DNA from: Cocos nucifera
Taxonomy: Eukaryota; Streptophyta; Magnoliopsida; Arecales; Arecaceae
NCBI GenBank assembly: GCA_006176705.1
Contig: QRFJ01005364.1
Span: 1 to 64,000, forward strand
DNA length: 64,000 bases
Direction of reading: 5' to 3'
Shown: piece after piece, positions 10,619 to 22,426 of the stretch
Layout of the letters: each line of letters opens with the position of its first letter
Numbering within the stretch: position 1 is the stretch's first letter
Made by a program: the position numbers and the translations under genes
Notes under the pieces: model-generated
Told to the model about the DNA's origin: nothing
Seen by the model: only the letters and a program-made list of their open reading frames with translations
The model's database searches: none

Positions 10619-13600
10619 ATGTCTGCATCCAACCTACTAGCACATATCCAGGACACCTATAGACTGATCGGACCCAACTATAAGGATTAGCTTTGAAACT
10701 TTAAAATTATTTTAGATTTCGAGAAGTTGACTCATGTGTTAGAATAGGATCCTCCCACCTTACCAGCCTATCCATTCGTTAATCAGAGAGCGTCTCTCGA
10801 GAAGTGGATGGATAAAGATAACAAAGCCAGATATTATATGTTGGGCTCAATATCTGATGAGCTCCAGTGCCAACATGAAGATATGAAGACTAGTCACCAA
10901 ATATTGGCTCACTTGCAAAAGTTGTTTGGTGAATAGAGTCACGCAGCCAAATATCAAGTCACTAAAAAACTATTTAAGGCTCAGATGCGTGATGGACAGT
11001 CGGTCCAAGATCATTATCTGATGATGATCAAGGATCTAGAAGAGCTTAAGAAGCTTGATGTTAAGTTAGATTAGGATCTATAGATTGATATAATTTTATA
11101 GTCCTTGACTGATGCATATGGGTAGTTCATCATAAACTACCATATGCATAAATTTCAAAATATCTTGGCTGAGCTCTTAAATATGCAGGTTACTGCTGAG
11201 TTTTCTATAAAAGATTCTAAAGGCTCAATACTTACTGTGGAGCAGACTTCTTCCAAGAGAAAGTATTTTGGGAAGAAAAAAAAATTCATGAAGAAGCAGA
11301 AGGTGGATGGTGGAAAGAAGAAGAAGATAGAACTGAAGAAGAAGGCTGCTGACAAAGAAAAATATTTTCATTATAATACTGACAGCCATTAGAAGCAGAA
11401 CTACCCTCTTTACCTAGCTAGCCTGAAGAACAAGAAGGAGGTAGGTCCTTCTGGAGGTATGCTCACTATAGAATCTAACCTTATGATTTCTTCTGCATCT
11501 AATTGGGTGCTTGACTCTGGTTCTAGTGCTCACTTGTGCACTTTTATGCAGGGTCTTAAGGATAGCAAGAGGCTAAGGAAAGGTGAGATGATCCTATGCA
11601 TTGAAAATGGTACAAGAGTTGCTGCTATGGTTGTGAAAATCTATCCTCTTTGATTACCATCAGGATTAGACTTTGTACTTAGGGACTATTTTTATGTGCC
11701 TGTAGCAAGTAGAAATTTGATTTCTGTTTCATGTTTAGCACAAGAAGGCTATGTAATTAGTTTTCTTAAGGACCATTATAATGTTCTTTATGAAAGAAAT
11801 ATAACTGCAAGTGATTTTTTTATAAATGATCTCTATCAGTTACATATTGATGTTTCTATTTTTAATATCTAGCAAAATGTGAATGCCATAGGATCAAAGC
11901 AATCTAAGAATAGTCTAAATGATAGGTATCTTTGGCACCTTAGGCTAGGTCATATAGCTGAAGATAGGATTAACAAATTGGAGAAATTTGGGCTATTGAG
12001 TCTGTTGACTTTCGAGTCATATCCGATTTGTGAATCATGTCTTCATGGCAAAATGACCAAACTCCCTTTTATGGGACATAGGGAAAGGGCCACAGACCTG
12101 CTTGCCTTAGTACATACTGATGTATGTGGCCCATTTGATGTGCCAACCAAGAATAATTACATCTACTTCATCACATTTATCGATGATTTATCTTGGTATG
12201 GATATACGTATTTGATGCGACACAAGTCTGAAGCTTTTGAAAAGTTCAAAAAATTTAGACTTGAAGTAGAAAATTAGATAAAAAAATCCATTAAGATTTT
12301 TCGATCAGATCGAGAAGATGAATACCTTAGTTGGAAATTTCTAGACTATCTTAAGGACAATGGCATAGTCTCTCAATGGACTCCATTTGGAATGCCTCAA
12401 CTCAATGGGATTCAAAATGAAAAAATTGGATCCTATTAGATATGGTTCAATCCATGATGAGCTTCACGGACCTTTTTGAGTTTCTTTGGGAATATAGTCT
12501 ATTGATTGCTATATATCTACTGAATAGGGTTCCATCTAAAATCATTCTTACCACACCGCATGAGATATGGCATGGTAAGAAATCAAGTTTAAGTCATCTC
12601 AGAATTTGGGGTTGTCTGGTCCATGTCAAGAGACAACAGGCGGACAAATTAGAGTCTTGGTCCTTTAGAGCTCAATTTATTAGATATCCTAAAGAGTCAT
12701 TAGGATATTTTTTCTATCTCCCAGAAGATCACAATGTGCGACATGCCATTATTCTTGAAAAATAGTTTATTCAAGATGGTGGCATTGGAAGATAGATTAG
12801 GCTCGAGGAGAAAGTCTCCCAAGAGCCACAAGCCAAGAAACCTATGAAACCCAATCAGATTAAGCCAGTCCAATCACTACCTCATCCACCTCATAGATCA
12901 GAAAGAATTTCTCATCCTCCTGAAAGGTACTTAGGTACTATTTCAGAGGACGTAAAAAAAATATTCCTCATAGAAAAAGGGATTCATGGTGATGATCCCA
13001 AAATCTATGATGAGGTGATATTAGATATCGACTCTGAGAATTAGTTAGAGGTAATGAAGTCAGAGATTGACTCAATGCGCTCGAACCAAGTCTGGACCTT
13101 GGTAGATCCACCTAAAGGTATAGTACCTATTGGGTGTAAATAAATCTTCAAGAAAAAGATAGGTACCGATGGAAATGTAGAGACATTCAAAGCAAGGCTC
13201 ATAGCGAAAGGGTATACTCAGCACGAAGGCATTGACTATCAGGATATATTTTTGCTAGTAGCCATGCTCAAATCCATCCACACATTGCTTACTGTTGTAG
13301 CCTATTTTGATTATGAAATATAATAGATGGACGTAAAAACAACATTCTTAAATGGATATCTTACGGAATATATCTATATAGAACAGCCACTAGGTTTCAC
13401 ATCCAATGATAATGACCACAAGGTATGCAAGCTGCAAAGGTCCATATATGGACTTAAGCAAGCATCTCGGAGCTGGAATGCTCATTTCAATGATGTGATC
13501 AAATCATTTGGATTCATCAAGAATGAGAAGGAGCCCTATATTTTCAAAAAAGTCAGTGGAAGTACTATTGTCTTCCTCGTACTGTACGTGGATGACGTCC

Positions 13601-14565
13601 TCCTAATTAGGAATGATATTCCCATATTGACTATGATCAAAATGTGGTTGTCAAAGAAGTTCTCTATGAAAGATCTAGCAAAAACATCCTTTATTCTGAA
13701 AATTAAGATCTATATGGATAGACCGAATAAGATGCCGTGTCTCTTATAGAAGATGTACATAGAGGAGCTGCTAAAAAGGTTTAGCATGAAAAACTCCAAA
13801 AGGGGTTTAGTGCCTTTCAGACATGACATTCATCTCTTCAAGAAGATGTGTCCCAACACACCTAAGGAGATTGAATGCATGAGCAAGATCCCTTATGCTT
13901 CAGCAATAGGGAGCCTCATATACACCATGCTATGTATCCAACCTAAAATTGCCCATACTATGAGTGTCACGAGCAGATATCAGTCAAATCCAGGTGAAGA
14001 GCACTAGATTTTTGTGAAATATATCCTTAAGTACTTAAGAAGGACTAAGGATATGTTTCTAGTCTTTGGTAATGGAGAACTCTAGGTCTAGGGGTATATA
14101 GACTCAGATTTTATGTCCGATATAGATGATTGAAAGTTGACATCTAGAAGTCTGTTTGTGTGCAATGATGGTGTTGTCAGTTGGAAGAGTTCCAAGCAGA
14201 CTATGATAGCAGATTCCACCATGGAAGCAGAGTACATCATTGTGTCGAAGGCTACAAAGGAGATATTCTGGTATAAGAAGTTCACCATAGATCTTGGAGT
14301 GATGCCATCAGATGTCGTCCCTTTGTACTATGATAATAATGATGCCATAGCCCTAGCTAAGGAGCTGAGGTCTCACCAAAAATCCAAGCACATCGAGCGG
14401 CGATACCACCTCATCCATGATTATCTCGAGAAGGGATACGTCAAGGTCAAGAGAGTCGACACTGCAGATAATGTGGCTGACTCATTGACAAAGCCATTGA
14501 GCCAGTAGAAGATTAAAGCCCACCTTGAGAAGATGGGACTTAGATTTGTAGCCAATTGGCTTTAG
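10619..14565 (+). pseudogene. Copia-1 gag-pol polyprotein, decayed
   Basis: The polyprotein starts MSASNLLAHIQDTYRL. Frame 2 is kept from 10619 to about 12410. A one-base deletion near 12420 then moves it to frame 1 up to the stop at 14563-14565. Visible in order: gag; a Lys-rich linker (11270-11350); aspartic protease with DSGSS (about 11515); the integrase zinc-binding region and core (HLRLGH..CESC about 11936-12040, HTDVCGP near 12115, FIDDLS near 12180); reverse transcriptase with MDVKTTFLNGY (13327), YGLKQASRSW and the YVDD catalytic motif (about 13585); and RNase H ending ADSTMEAEY...SLTKPL. At least ten in-frame stops make it dead. Such polyproteins normally supply every enzyme for reverse transcription and integration. 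Confidence 0.9.
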
Positions 14566-14579
14566 GTCAAGTGGGAGTT
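14566..14579 (+). other. Copia-1 polypurine tract
   Basis: A purine-rich stretch (AAGTGGGAGTT) lies immediately before the TGTTAG start of the 3' LTR at 14580, in the position expected for plus-strand priming. Confidence 0.75.
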
Positions 14580-16848
14580 TGTTAGATGTATGCTTTAGAA
14601 GCCAGGTTGGCTAAACACTTATGATATACTTCTAAGAATAAATTTATAATTTTGACTATAAATTAATAAAAGGGTTGTTTTCTATCATAGTGCATATTTA
14701 AAGTGTCTATGATACATCTTTTGAGTTAATGGTAATGACAATTTATATTTTTAAGAGTTAAAAATTTAAGATATGAATTTTCATAATTAACTCATAAACT
14801 GCTTTCGATCGTAGGATCATGACGAGAATGGTGATCGATCTAAAAGATTGGTGTATGATCGCTTTCTTAAGATAGATGTATCTTGAGTCTACGGTGTGGA
14901 GCCACCAGAGCAAGAGTATAGGTACTCATTAGAGAATGAGGGCATTGAGTGTGACCACCTCGAGCAGTCATAAGGAAGTCTACCTTCTCGTCGATGACTG
15001 GCTTAATGCTGCAGTAGATGTATTTGGTTCTTTGACCAGAGGTTCATCAGTAGTTCACCTTGAGGGTGTTATAGTTTGACTACACCATAACTCGGTCTCC
15101 TAGCCATTTGAAATCCTGAGGTGTATGCTGGCTATAGCATGTTCATTGTAGGAATTTGATTGCACCAATAAGGGGTCTATCTATCTCAGTAGATGAGGAG
15201 TAGCCCTATGATAATCATGAGATTGAGTCCTTAAGCCCATGGCCATGGTAGAGCGAAGATGATAGAAAGAGTTTCTATTAGGATTTTACATTGGACTTGA
15301 AATAAATGATTAATTCATATGACGGATATTGGGTTTGACGAGTTTACCTTAACCCTAATCCTGTCAGGACTCAAGATAAAAGAACCCAATCACATAGGTA
15401 ACTACATTGAGAGGTTCATTTTTAGTTCTGATGGATTGCCACCATATACTGCTAGGTGTCACTAGTGAATTTTGGGAGTAATTAGAATGATTTTGATGAT
15501 CAATCATTTTAATTGTATAAATCAGAAAAGTTCTGATCCATCGAAAGGTGTTTCGATGATGTCGATGATGGAGATTGCCACATGTCTCGTTATCATACTG
15601 AATTGAACCTAACTATCTCATGCAAACAAGGGTTTGGGTTAGGATGTCATCAATTGATCTAATCTAGTTTGATTGATTTGGATTAGATCCAATCAGGTTC
15701 AAGGTAATCATGCTAGCACACGATTGAGCCTGACTTTCTTCTTGTGTAATCTTTCTGATTCATCATAGTTGAGTCAAATTTTATTTGACTCATTTTTGTA
15801 TTTTGAATGGGTTTATTTTCATCTAACTAGAATAAGTCTAGGTCAGATTAATTGTAGAAATTAAATCCATTCATAGTCAAACTGGACAAGGGTCAAAAGT
15901 TGACCTAATTGAGAGAATTGAGGGTCACCTGATCAGAGGCTTCTAGAAAATTCTTTGGAAATCCTTTTGATCTAATTTTTGGATATGTGATAGGGCACAA
16001 GTCATACATTGGGTGTATCGAATTTCATGATTTTGGAAGTGTCTAGACTAAGTTTTGAAAGAGTTTGATTTGGATCAAACTCTTGAGAGAAGAGTCCTAG
16101 GCGTAGTGGACTCTTCCTTATCTACTCATGATGCCACCTTCTAGATTGATTTTTGGCATCAAAATTACATGGGATCTAGGGTTTTTCAAGGAGATTAGGT
16201 TCAGAAGTCCCAATGGTTGAATAAATGAGGATTTTGTTCAAAGAAAGACTCTAACTTGGCGCTATGCTTTTGTATAAGAACCCTTGCACCAAGGCTCTTC
16301 ATGAAAGAAATAATTTTTCACATCCAAAGGCTGTCACCCCTTCCATCTTCCACACCCTCTCTAATCCTCTCTCTCCCCTTCTTCTAAGTGCCAAAGATTG
16401 GAAATAAATCTAAGAAGAAGATCCAATCAAATTTGTGAAGAGTTCAGCATCTATATGATGGTGTTTATGAGACGGACATGTTGCTTTCAAAAATTCTTTT
16501 AAAGGACTTTTAGATTAGATTCAGATCTGATATTTGGAGAAAAGATTCATAAGGAGAAAACATCTAGATCTTGCTTGAGTGGATACTGGTAGAGGCTAGG
16601 CGCGAGCATGGCTCCTTCCAGAATATTAGGATAGATCAGGATCATCCTAGGGTAATCTAATTACCCAAAATATAAGGTATAAAATTAATTAGATTTAATT
16701 TTATTTTTAATCTTAATATCAAATCTTAAAGGATCATATTCGACATGTCTCGATCTGATTATGATCTTAGAAGAAAAATTTTTGAAATATTCCTTTAGAT
16801 CTAATCAGATCTGAATGATCCTGTATCGAAAAATAGGATTTTTCTTCA
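14580..16848 (+). repeat. Copia-1 3' LTR
   Basis: The LTR is 2269 bp, starting TGTTAGATGTATG and ending TTCTTCA. A GGTCAAAAGTTGACC W-box pair is at about 15890. A TATA-like GTATAAG lies near 16272, followed by the transcribed R/U5 part. Confidence 0.9.
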
Positions 16849-17335
16849 AAACATACCATCAGTCCTTTGTAGTAGGGTGATGCTTAAAGGAAAAAAAGGT
16901 TCGAAAGAGCGAAATGGTGGGCTGGACTTTGGTAGATATACAAAGGACAAGGAATCCTATTATAAACCTAAAGGAGTTCGGAACTATGGAGGCTAAGGAG
17001 ATATTCAATAAATGAAAAAGTGCTATGATAAAGATGGGAAGAGGAAGCCTCATTCCAGCACGAAAGGCCTCCAAATATAAGAAGAACCAACCTAGAGGGG
17101 GATTACAAGCTCAACCACTTAGTCTAAAAAGTTTCAGCTCATACTCGGTGGGCACCCCATACTAGATCCTGACTATCAAGAGGTCTTCGACGGTCAAGAA
17201 GCATGGAATGGTCCGCAGAATGAAGTCAGGCTGAGGTACTATCTTGGGTTCAGTTTTCATTCTAGTCCTAGGGCTAGTAGGGCTTGGGTCAGCCGAACTT
17301 TTAGAACTACAAGATCAAGAAACTTCAGATGACAT

Positions 17336-17972
17336 CAAGATCCGATCAAATTGAACAAAATCCCTAGAAAAGCTTAGAAAAATGGAGCAGTGGAAACCCG
17401 AAAGTGAAGAACAAAACATGATGAAACCCGAAGAATGCAAGAAAGCCAGAAATCAAAAGGACAGAGATGAGAGACTAACCTAAGAATGGTCAGAAAGAAG
17501 ATCAGGAGGATGAGGAATAATCGAGAAAGGTGCTAACGGTCGGAGGAGTTGCGGGAGAGCAAGGGCGACAAGAATAGGGACACTCGAGGATGATGGAAAT
17601 GGAGGAAGGAGTTAGAGAAGAAACCCATGAGAAGTTGTAGAGGAAGAAGGAGAGCAGTTTAAATAGGAAGTTGGAGGACAGAGGAAGTCATAATTGCAGA
17701 ACTTCTTTGGTCTACCAAAGCACACCGCATGCCCATTCGTACCTACCGCCTAATGAAGTAATCACTACACCATATATAGACCTCCATGCCGAACGAGTCT
17801 TTGAGGAAATCTTCCTATTCAAGTCTTTTGGCATTAAACACTATAGCGCTAATTTGAAAAAAAGACAAAAGCTCCATCCCCCCAGAGCGAAAAACTATCG
17901 AAGAACTTTGGCTACAGCAGCTTTTTCGTACTCTTTTCATTCAAAATTCAAACTCGAAAGTAGGGGGACAAG
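17336..17972 (-). promoter_or_regulatory. Upstream region of the Gypsy-A antisense gene
   Basis: This stretch lies between the aORF start and the LTR. On the minus strand a TATTTAAA box sits near 17665-17658. The equivalent place in Gypsy-B (30129) has TATTTAAGG. The G-rich block near 17960-17970 just before the LTR is the likely polypurine tract of the element in the plus sense. A 115-codon open frame at 17671-18018 overlaps this region without homology and is not called. Confidence 0.45.
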
Positions 17973-18555
17973 TATTGGGATTAAAATGACCCCCACCAAA
18001 GTTTTTGGCTGCTTCTAGATGATCTCCTCTAGTTGCACTATTTCCAAATGATCTCCTCCAATTGCACTCCTTCCAGATGATCTCCTCCAATCGCACTGCT
18101 TTCAGATGATCTCCTATAGTTGCACTCCTTCCAGATGATCTCCTCCAATCGCACTCCTTCTAGATGATCTCCTCCAGTTGCAATCCTCCAAGATGAACTC
18201 CTCCAAGATGAACTCCTTCTGGATGAACTCCCTCAGAATGAACTCCTTCAGGATGAACTCCTTTCGAACAAACTCCCCTAAGATGGACTCCTCCAGGATA
18301 AACTCCTTTCGGATTCTTTCTAGTTGCCCAAAGGGCTCCTTCTAGTCGAACTTCTCTTTGTCACTAGAAGGACCTCGGCATCAATTCTTAATACAGCAAA
18401 TATCAGTCAACACACAAATGATCTCAAAAACATCCGAACCTCTCTCAAACTACTGTGGCATGAAGTTCTTCACCACCTATAGCTATCCTATCCAAACTTC
18501 AACTATTAAATCCCAATAGACTGGTGTTGGGATATGAGCTTCTTGATGCTCTGGT
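17973..18555 (+). repeat. Gypsy-A 3' LTR, truncated, with 29-bp tandem repeats
   Basis: The start TATTGGGATTAAAATGACCC resembles the Gypsy-C and Gypsy-B LTR starts. From about 18016 to 18180 there are six copies of a 29-bp unit (AGATGATCTCCTCCAATCGC type), then shorter 17-18-bp units to about 18330. The LTR breaks off near 18555, where minus-strand RNase H sequence of Gypsy-C begins. Confidence 0.65.
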
Positions 18556-21500
18556 TTGATGTCATCTAGATTAGTGCATTCCACTATAAAATTGGTCAGT
18601 ATTTAAGCTTTAATGGACAACCGAGGTTGAAAATGAATGTCAAATTTAGTTAACTCGATTGTCCACTTTGCTATTCTTTCAAAGGTATCAGACCGATAAA
18701 AAACTGCCTTGATGGGTTGATCAATAAGGAGAGTAATTGTGTGCCCCTGAAAATAAGGTCAAAGCTTTTTGGCTGTAATCAATAAGGCATAAGTTAATTT
18801 TTCTAATTTAGTGTACCTTGTTTCTACATCCCTGAGGACTCTGCTTATATAGTAGATCAGCTTTTAAACTTTTGCTTCTTCTCTAACTAGGATGGCTCCA
18901 ATTGCTATTGGAGACATGACAAGGTACAAGAGCAGCTCTTCTCCAGGTTTAGGCTTGGCTAGAAGCAGAGGTGAACTAAGATAGTTCTTTAAATCTTCAA
19001 AGGCTTGCAGGCACTCAGAAGTCTAGTTGAAGTTTTTGGGCAATTTGAGTACTTGAAAGAAGGGCATGCAACACTCCGCCAACCTTGAAACGAAGTGATT
19101 TAGGGCTACTACCTTGCCTATGAGGCACCGAACTTCTTATTATTTTCGGGGCGGTCATCTCTTAGATGGCTTTGATCTTTTCTAGGTTGGCTTCAATGTC
19201 GCGCCTCGACATCATGATCCCAAGAACTTTCCCAAGGTTACTTCGAAAGCACATTTTGTAGGGTTTAACTTCATCTTGTACTTTCGAAGGATGCCAAAGG
19301 ACTCTTCAAGATCAGCAATGTGATTTGGTGAGGATCGACTTTTAACCAGCATGTCATCTACATAGACCATCATGTTTCGGCTAATCTGCTCCTTAAAGAT
19401 CTTATTTATTAGGCATTGATAAGTTGCTCCTGCATTTTTAAGCCTAAAGAACATGATCTTGTAATAATAAAGACCATGATCAGTAATAAAAGCAGTCTTC
19501 TCCTCATCCTCTGGTGCCATCCGAATTTGATTATAATCAGAAAAGGCATCCATGAAAGTGAGGAGTTCATGGTCTGAAGTTGCATCCACTAGTTGGTCAA
19601 TTCTGGACAGAGGATAGCTATCTTTTAGGCAAGCTATATTTAAGTCAATGAAGTCTATGCACATCCTTCACTTTCTATTTGGTTTTTAAACAAGAACGAT
19701 ATTTGCAATCCAATCCGGATAAAGTACTTTTTGAATGAATCCTATCTTAAGGAGCTTGTCAACCTCATCCATTATAACCTTCTATTTATCCAGTGTAAAA
19801 CTATGCTTTTTCTGCTTTACTGATCGACGTTTGAGATCCACACCCAGACGATGCTTCATTACTTTTGCATCAATTCTGGGCATGTCTGTAGGTGTCAAGA
19901 CGAAGACATCAGCATTCCTTTACAAAAAAGTAACGAGCTACTTTTTGACTTCTCCTTTCAGATTCAAGCCAATCTTTATGGTGTGTTCCTTATTCCCATC
20001 ATTCAAAGGGACCTCCTCTAGGTCATGAATGAGTTTTCCTCTTTCTTCGAATAGGTCATCATGGGCATCAAGTCCATTCACTGGAGAAGCGTCTACTTAA
20101 CTTCCTCCTTGTAGGGCAATACTATAGCAATGCTGAGCAAGTGCCTGGTCTCCCCAAACCTCTCCTACTTTAGATCTCAACGAAAACTTTATTTTCAGAT
20201 GATAAGTTGAAACTACAGCCTAGAGTGCATTCAAATCCGATCGGCCAAGGATCACATTATAGATAGAAGGGGTTTTGACTACTAAAAAATCAACTTGAGC
20301 TTTAGATTACTTTGGGTACCGACCTACGACCATGGGCAATGTTATTATTTCTTCTACTGGCACTGCATCACCTGTGAATCTGATTAACAAAGAATTCATT
20401 GGACCTATCCTACTATCAAATATGGACAATTTAGAAAAAGCATCATAAAACAAGATATTAGCAAAGCTTTTATTATCAATTAAAACATGACATACATCAT
20501 AATTAGCAATATTTAAAGTAACTAGAACTGCATCATTGTGTGAAAGCTGAACTCCTTGAGCATCTTCTTCGATGAAGGTGATAGGTTCTTCAGCTTGCTG
20601 CTTCTTTGCTAGCTCTGCTGACCTACTGGCTTCCCCTCATCGATGTCCTCCAGTAATACTATTGCTGATTCCAAGAGGAGGTTGATCTTCTTGCTATTCA
20701 TCCCTCCAAGATGGTTCGAGCTGTGGTGGGGCTCTTAGACGATCTTCTCTTCTCTCTAGTCGATGCTTGATAAACCAATTCAGCTGACCTCTTTTGGTTA
20801 GTGCTTCAATCTCGTCTTGAAGCTGGATACATTCTTTAGTATCATGACTGTGGTCATGATGGTAGAGGCAGTACTTGTTGGGATTGCATTTGGCTGGATG
20901 ATTCCGCATCCTCTTCGATCCTAGCTGCCACTCTTTTATCTCCATTAGCACTTGGGTCTTTGAGGCATTTAAGAAAGCATAGTTATTGAATCTTCGAGAA
21001 AGAGAGTTTTGCTAGGTCCTTTGATCTGGACTTCCTTGTTAACGAGCTCGAGGAGGAGTTTGGGCTCATCTATGCTCAGGATGAGTTTAGGAGCATGATC
21101 GAGCTTCATTTGTCTTTTCTTTGGGTGCGGGCTTGCCAAATTTGCCTGCCTGCCGCTCTTTTATGGCTTCATCATTCTTAAATTTGAAAGTCTCCTTAGC
21201 TCGGGCATAACCTTCAGCCCGAGCTAACATATCAACAAAATGCCTAGGATACATTCTTTCCAGGGAGGATAAAAGATCATTCTTCTAGAGACCGTCTTTC
21301 AGCATGGCCATGGCTATAGATTGGTCCATGTTTTGGACTTTCAGTTCAGCAGGTACATTCTTTCCAGGGAGGATAAAAGATCATTCTTCTAGAGACCATC
21401 TTTCAACATGACCATGGCTATAGATTGGTCCATGTTCTGGACTTCCAGTTCAGCATCAATGAAGCGACTAATGTAAGCTCAGATGGATTCTCTTTTCTTC

Positions 21501-22299
21501 TACTTTATGTTGATGAGGAAGTTCGAACCTCATCTTGGACATCGATTGCTTATGAAATGAGCCACAAACTGAAGGATCATCTAGTCAAAAGAGAAGATCA
21601 TACTTGGCTTAAGGCTCGAGTATCAGTTTCTTACTGCTCCCTTTAGGATAGATGGAAAAGCTCGACATAGAATGGCATCTGGTGCACCATGGAGTAGTAA
21701 CATCATCTGGAAGGCCTCAAGATGGTCGACCATATCAAAAGTCTCATCGTAACTCTTGAATTAAGGGAGTTTGAAGTTCGATGGGATGGGCTCCTACATG
21801 ATTTTAATGAAAAAGGGTCGGTGTAGATGTCATCATGGTGGACTAGGATGGCATGGTGGAGCTTCTCAATCCATCGTTTCATATTCTAAAGTTTCTGATA
21901 GAGAGCGTCATCTCGATTGTGGATTTAGAGGGCCATCGGCTGTAGATAAAAAAGGCTCCTATAGAGAAGAATCATGATCAGAGTAGAGGCTCCCTACTCT
22001 CTACTTTTCCTTCCTGGGGGTAATGGGTCACTGACCCAGGTGGCCCTTCTTGGTGCTGGTTCTTGAAGTTCCAACGGAGGTCTCTCTGGCTGAGCTGTTG
22101 CCAGAGGTTACTGCATGGCCTACACCATTTTAGTGAGACCTCAAACTTGCTGCATCAGTAAGTTGAACTGCTTTGGATCCACCATGGCTATTGGTGGAGG
22201 AGGTTGAGGTGCCGATGATGGAGTTGGGGTGGGTAGATCTGACTCGAATCTGATGGCAGAAGCAGTAGACCACTAGATGATTGTCTTCTTTGGAGGCAT
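18556..22299 (-). pseudogene. Gypsy-C gag-pol, truncated and decayed
   Basis: The start codon is the complement of 22297-22299 (MPPKK, as in Gypsy-B). Gag covers about 22299-20640 and includes a CLYHHDHSHDTKEC zinc-knuckle-like motif near 20860. Protease lies around 20250-20550. Reverse transcriptase is best preserved at 19664-19212, with MCIDFIDLN, MDAFSDYNQI, FRLKNAGATYQ and the YVDD active site. RNase H starts near 18900 and is cut at 18556. A 104-bp tandem duplication in gag (21250-21457) shifts the frame, and there are many further stops. Intact relatives encode particle protein plus replication enzymes; this copy cannot. Confidence 0.85.
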
Positions 22300-22407
22300 T
22301 TTTGGAGCAAGAAAGGATTAAATGGGGTTGGATTCAAAAGATTAGTAGAGAAAGAAGGCAGATAGGATCGACTGGGCACTCTTTTTAGAATAAGGGCTCA
22401 TAATGTC

Positions 22408-22425
22408 CTTCCTCTAGTGCCAATC
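22408..22425 (-). other. Gypsy-C primer-binding site
   Basis: The minus strand reads ATTGGCACTAGAGGAAGG immediately after the LTR end. The same site with one or two changes follows the Gypsy-B 5' LTR at 57855-57868. I did not assign the tRNA. Confidence 0.65.
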
Positions 22426-22426
22426 C

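Larger units (their letters stand above)
6842..16848 (+). mobile_element. Copia-1: full-length Ty1/copia (Angela/Tork-like) element
   Basis: A 10-kb element with LTRs at 6842-9085 and 14580-16848, a primer-binding site, a 1.5-kb leader, decayed gag-pol, and a polypurine tract. It lies inside aORF-A. AAACA flanks it at 6837-6841 and 16849-16853. Joining the host across one copy restores alignment with the Gypsy-B aORF, which confirms the insertion point. Domain order (protease, integrase, reverse transcriptase, RNase H) is that of copia. The 5' LTR lacks its first bases. Confidence 0.92.
5561..17335 (-). pseudogene. Gypsy-A antisense gene (aORF-A), interrupted by Copia-1
   Basis: Read on the minus strand: start codon at 17335-17333 (MSSEVS), exon 1 to 16854, then the 10-kb Copia-1, then 6836 to 6564. 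Predicted intron 1 is 6563-6489, exon 2 is 6488-5974, intron 2 is 5973-5880, and exon 3 runs to about 5575. The N-terminal block (EAFRAGMRLPLPIF, PNSFRFIIGFL, PTISLFRTFF, then KKGLLKGAPSSIYNWKEK) fits the family I recall as the Pfam 'putative gypsy type transposon' domain (PF04195). The middle is basic and acidic, low complexity. Exon 3 is a coiled-coil rich in Glu, Lys and Leu. Stops occur in exon 1, and the intron 1 acceptor is degraded. Homology to the Gypsy-B copy is clear along the whole length. Its function is not known to me. Confidence 0.75.
5178..18555 (+). mobile_element. Gypsy-A: remnant of a Tat-type Ty3/gypsy element (element sense +)
   Basis: What survives is the 3' end: an antisense gene (aORF-A, minus strand) and the start of a 3' LTR (17973 onward, plus strand). 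No gag or pol of this element is visible to its left. Copia-1 is inserted in the aORF. The leftmost 0.4 kb is aORF C-terminal sequence in inverted orientation. The assignment rests on homology of both the aORF and the LTR to Gypsy-B. The right boundary near 18555 is where RNase H sequence of Gypsy-C begins. Confidence 0.7.
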
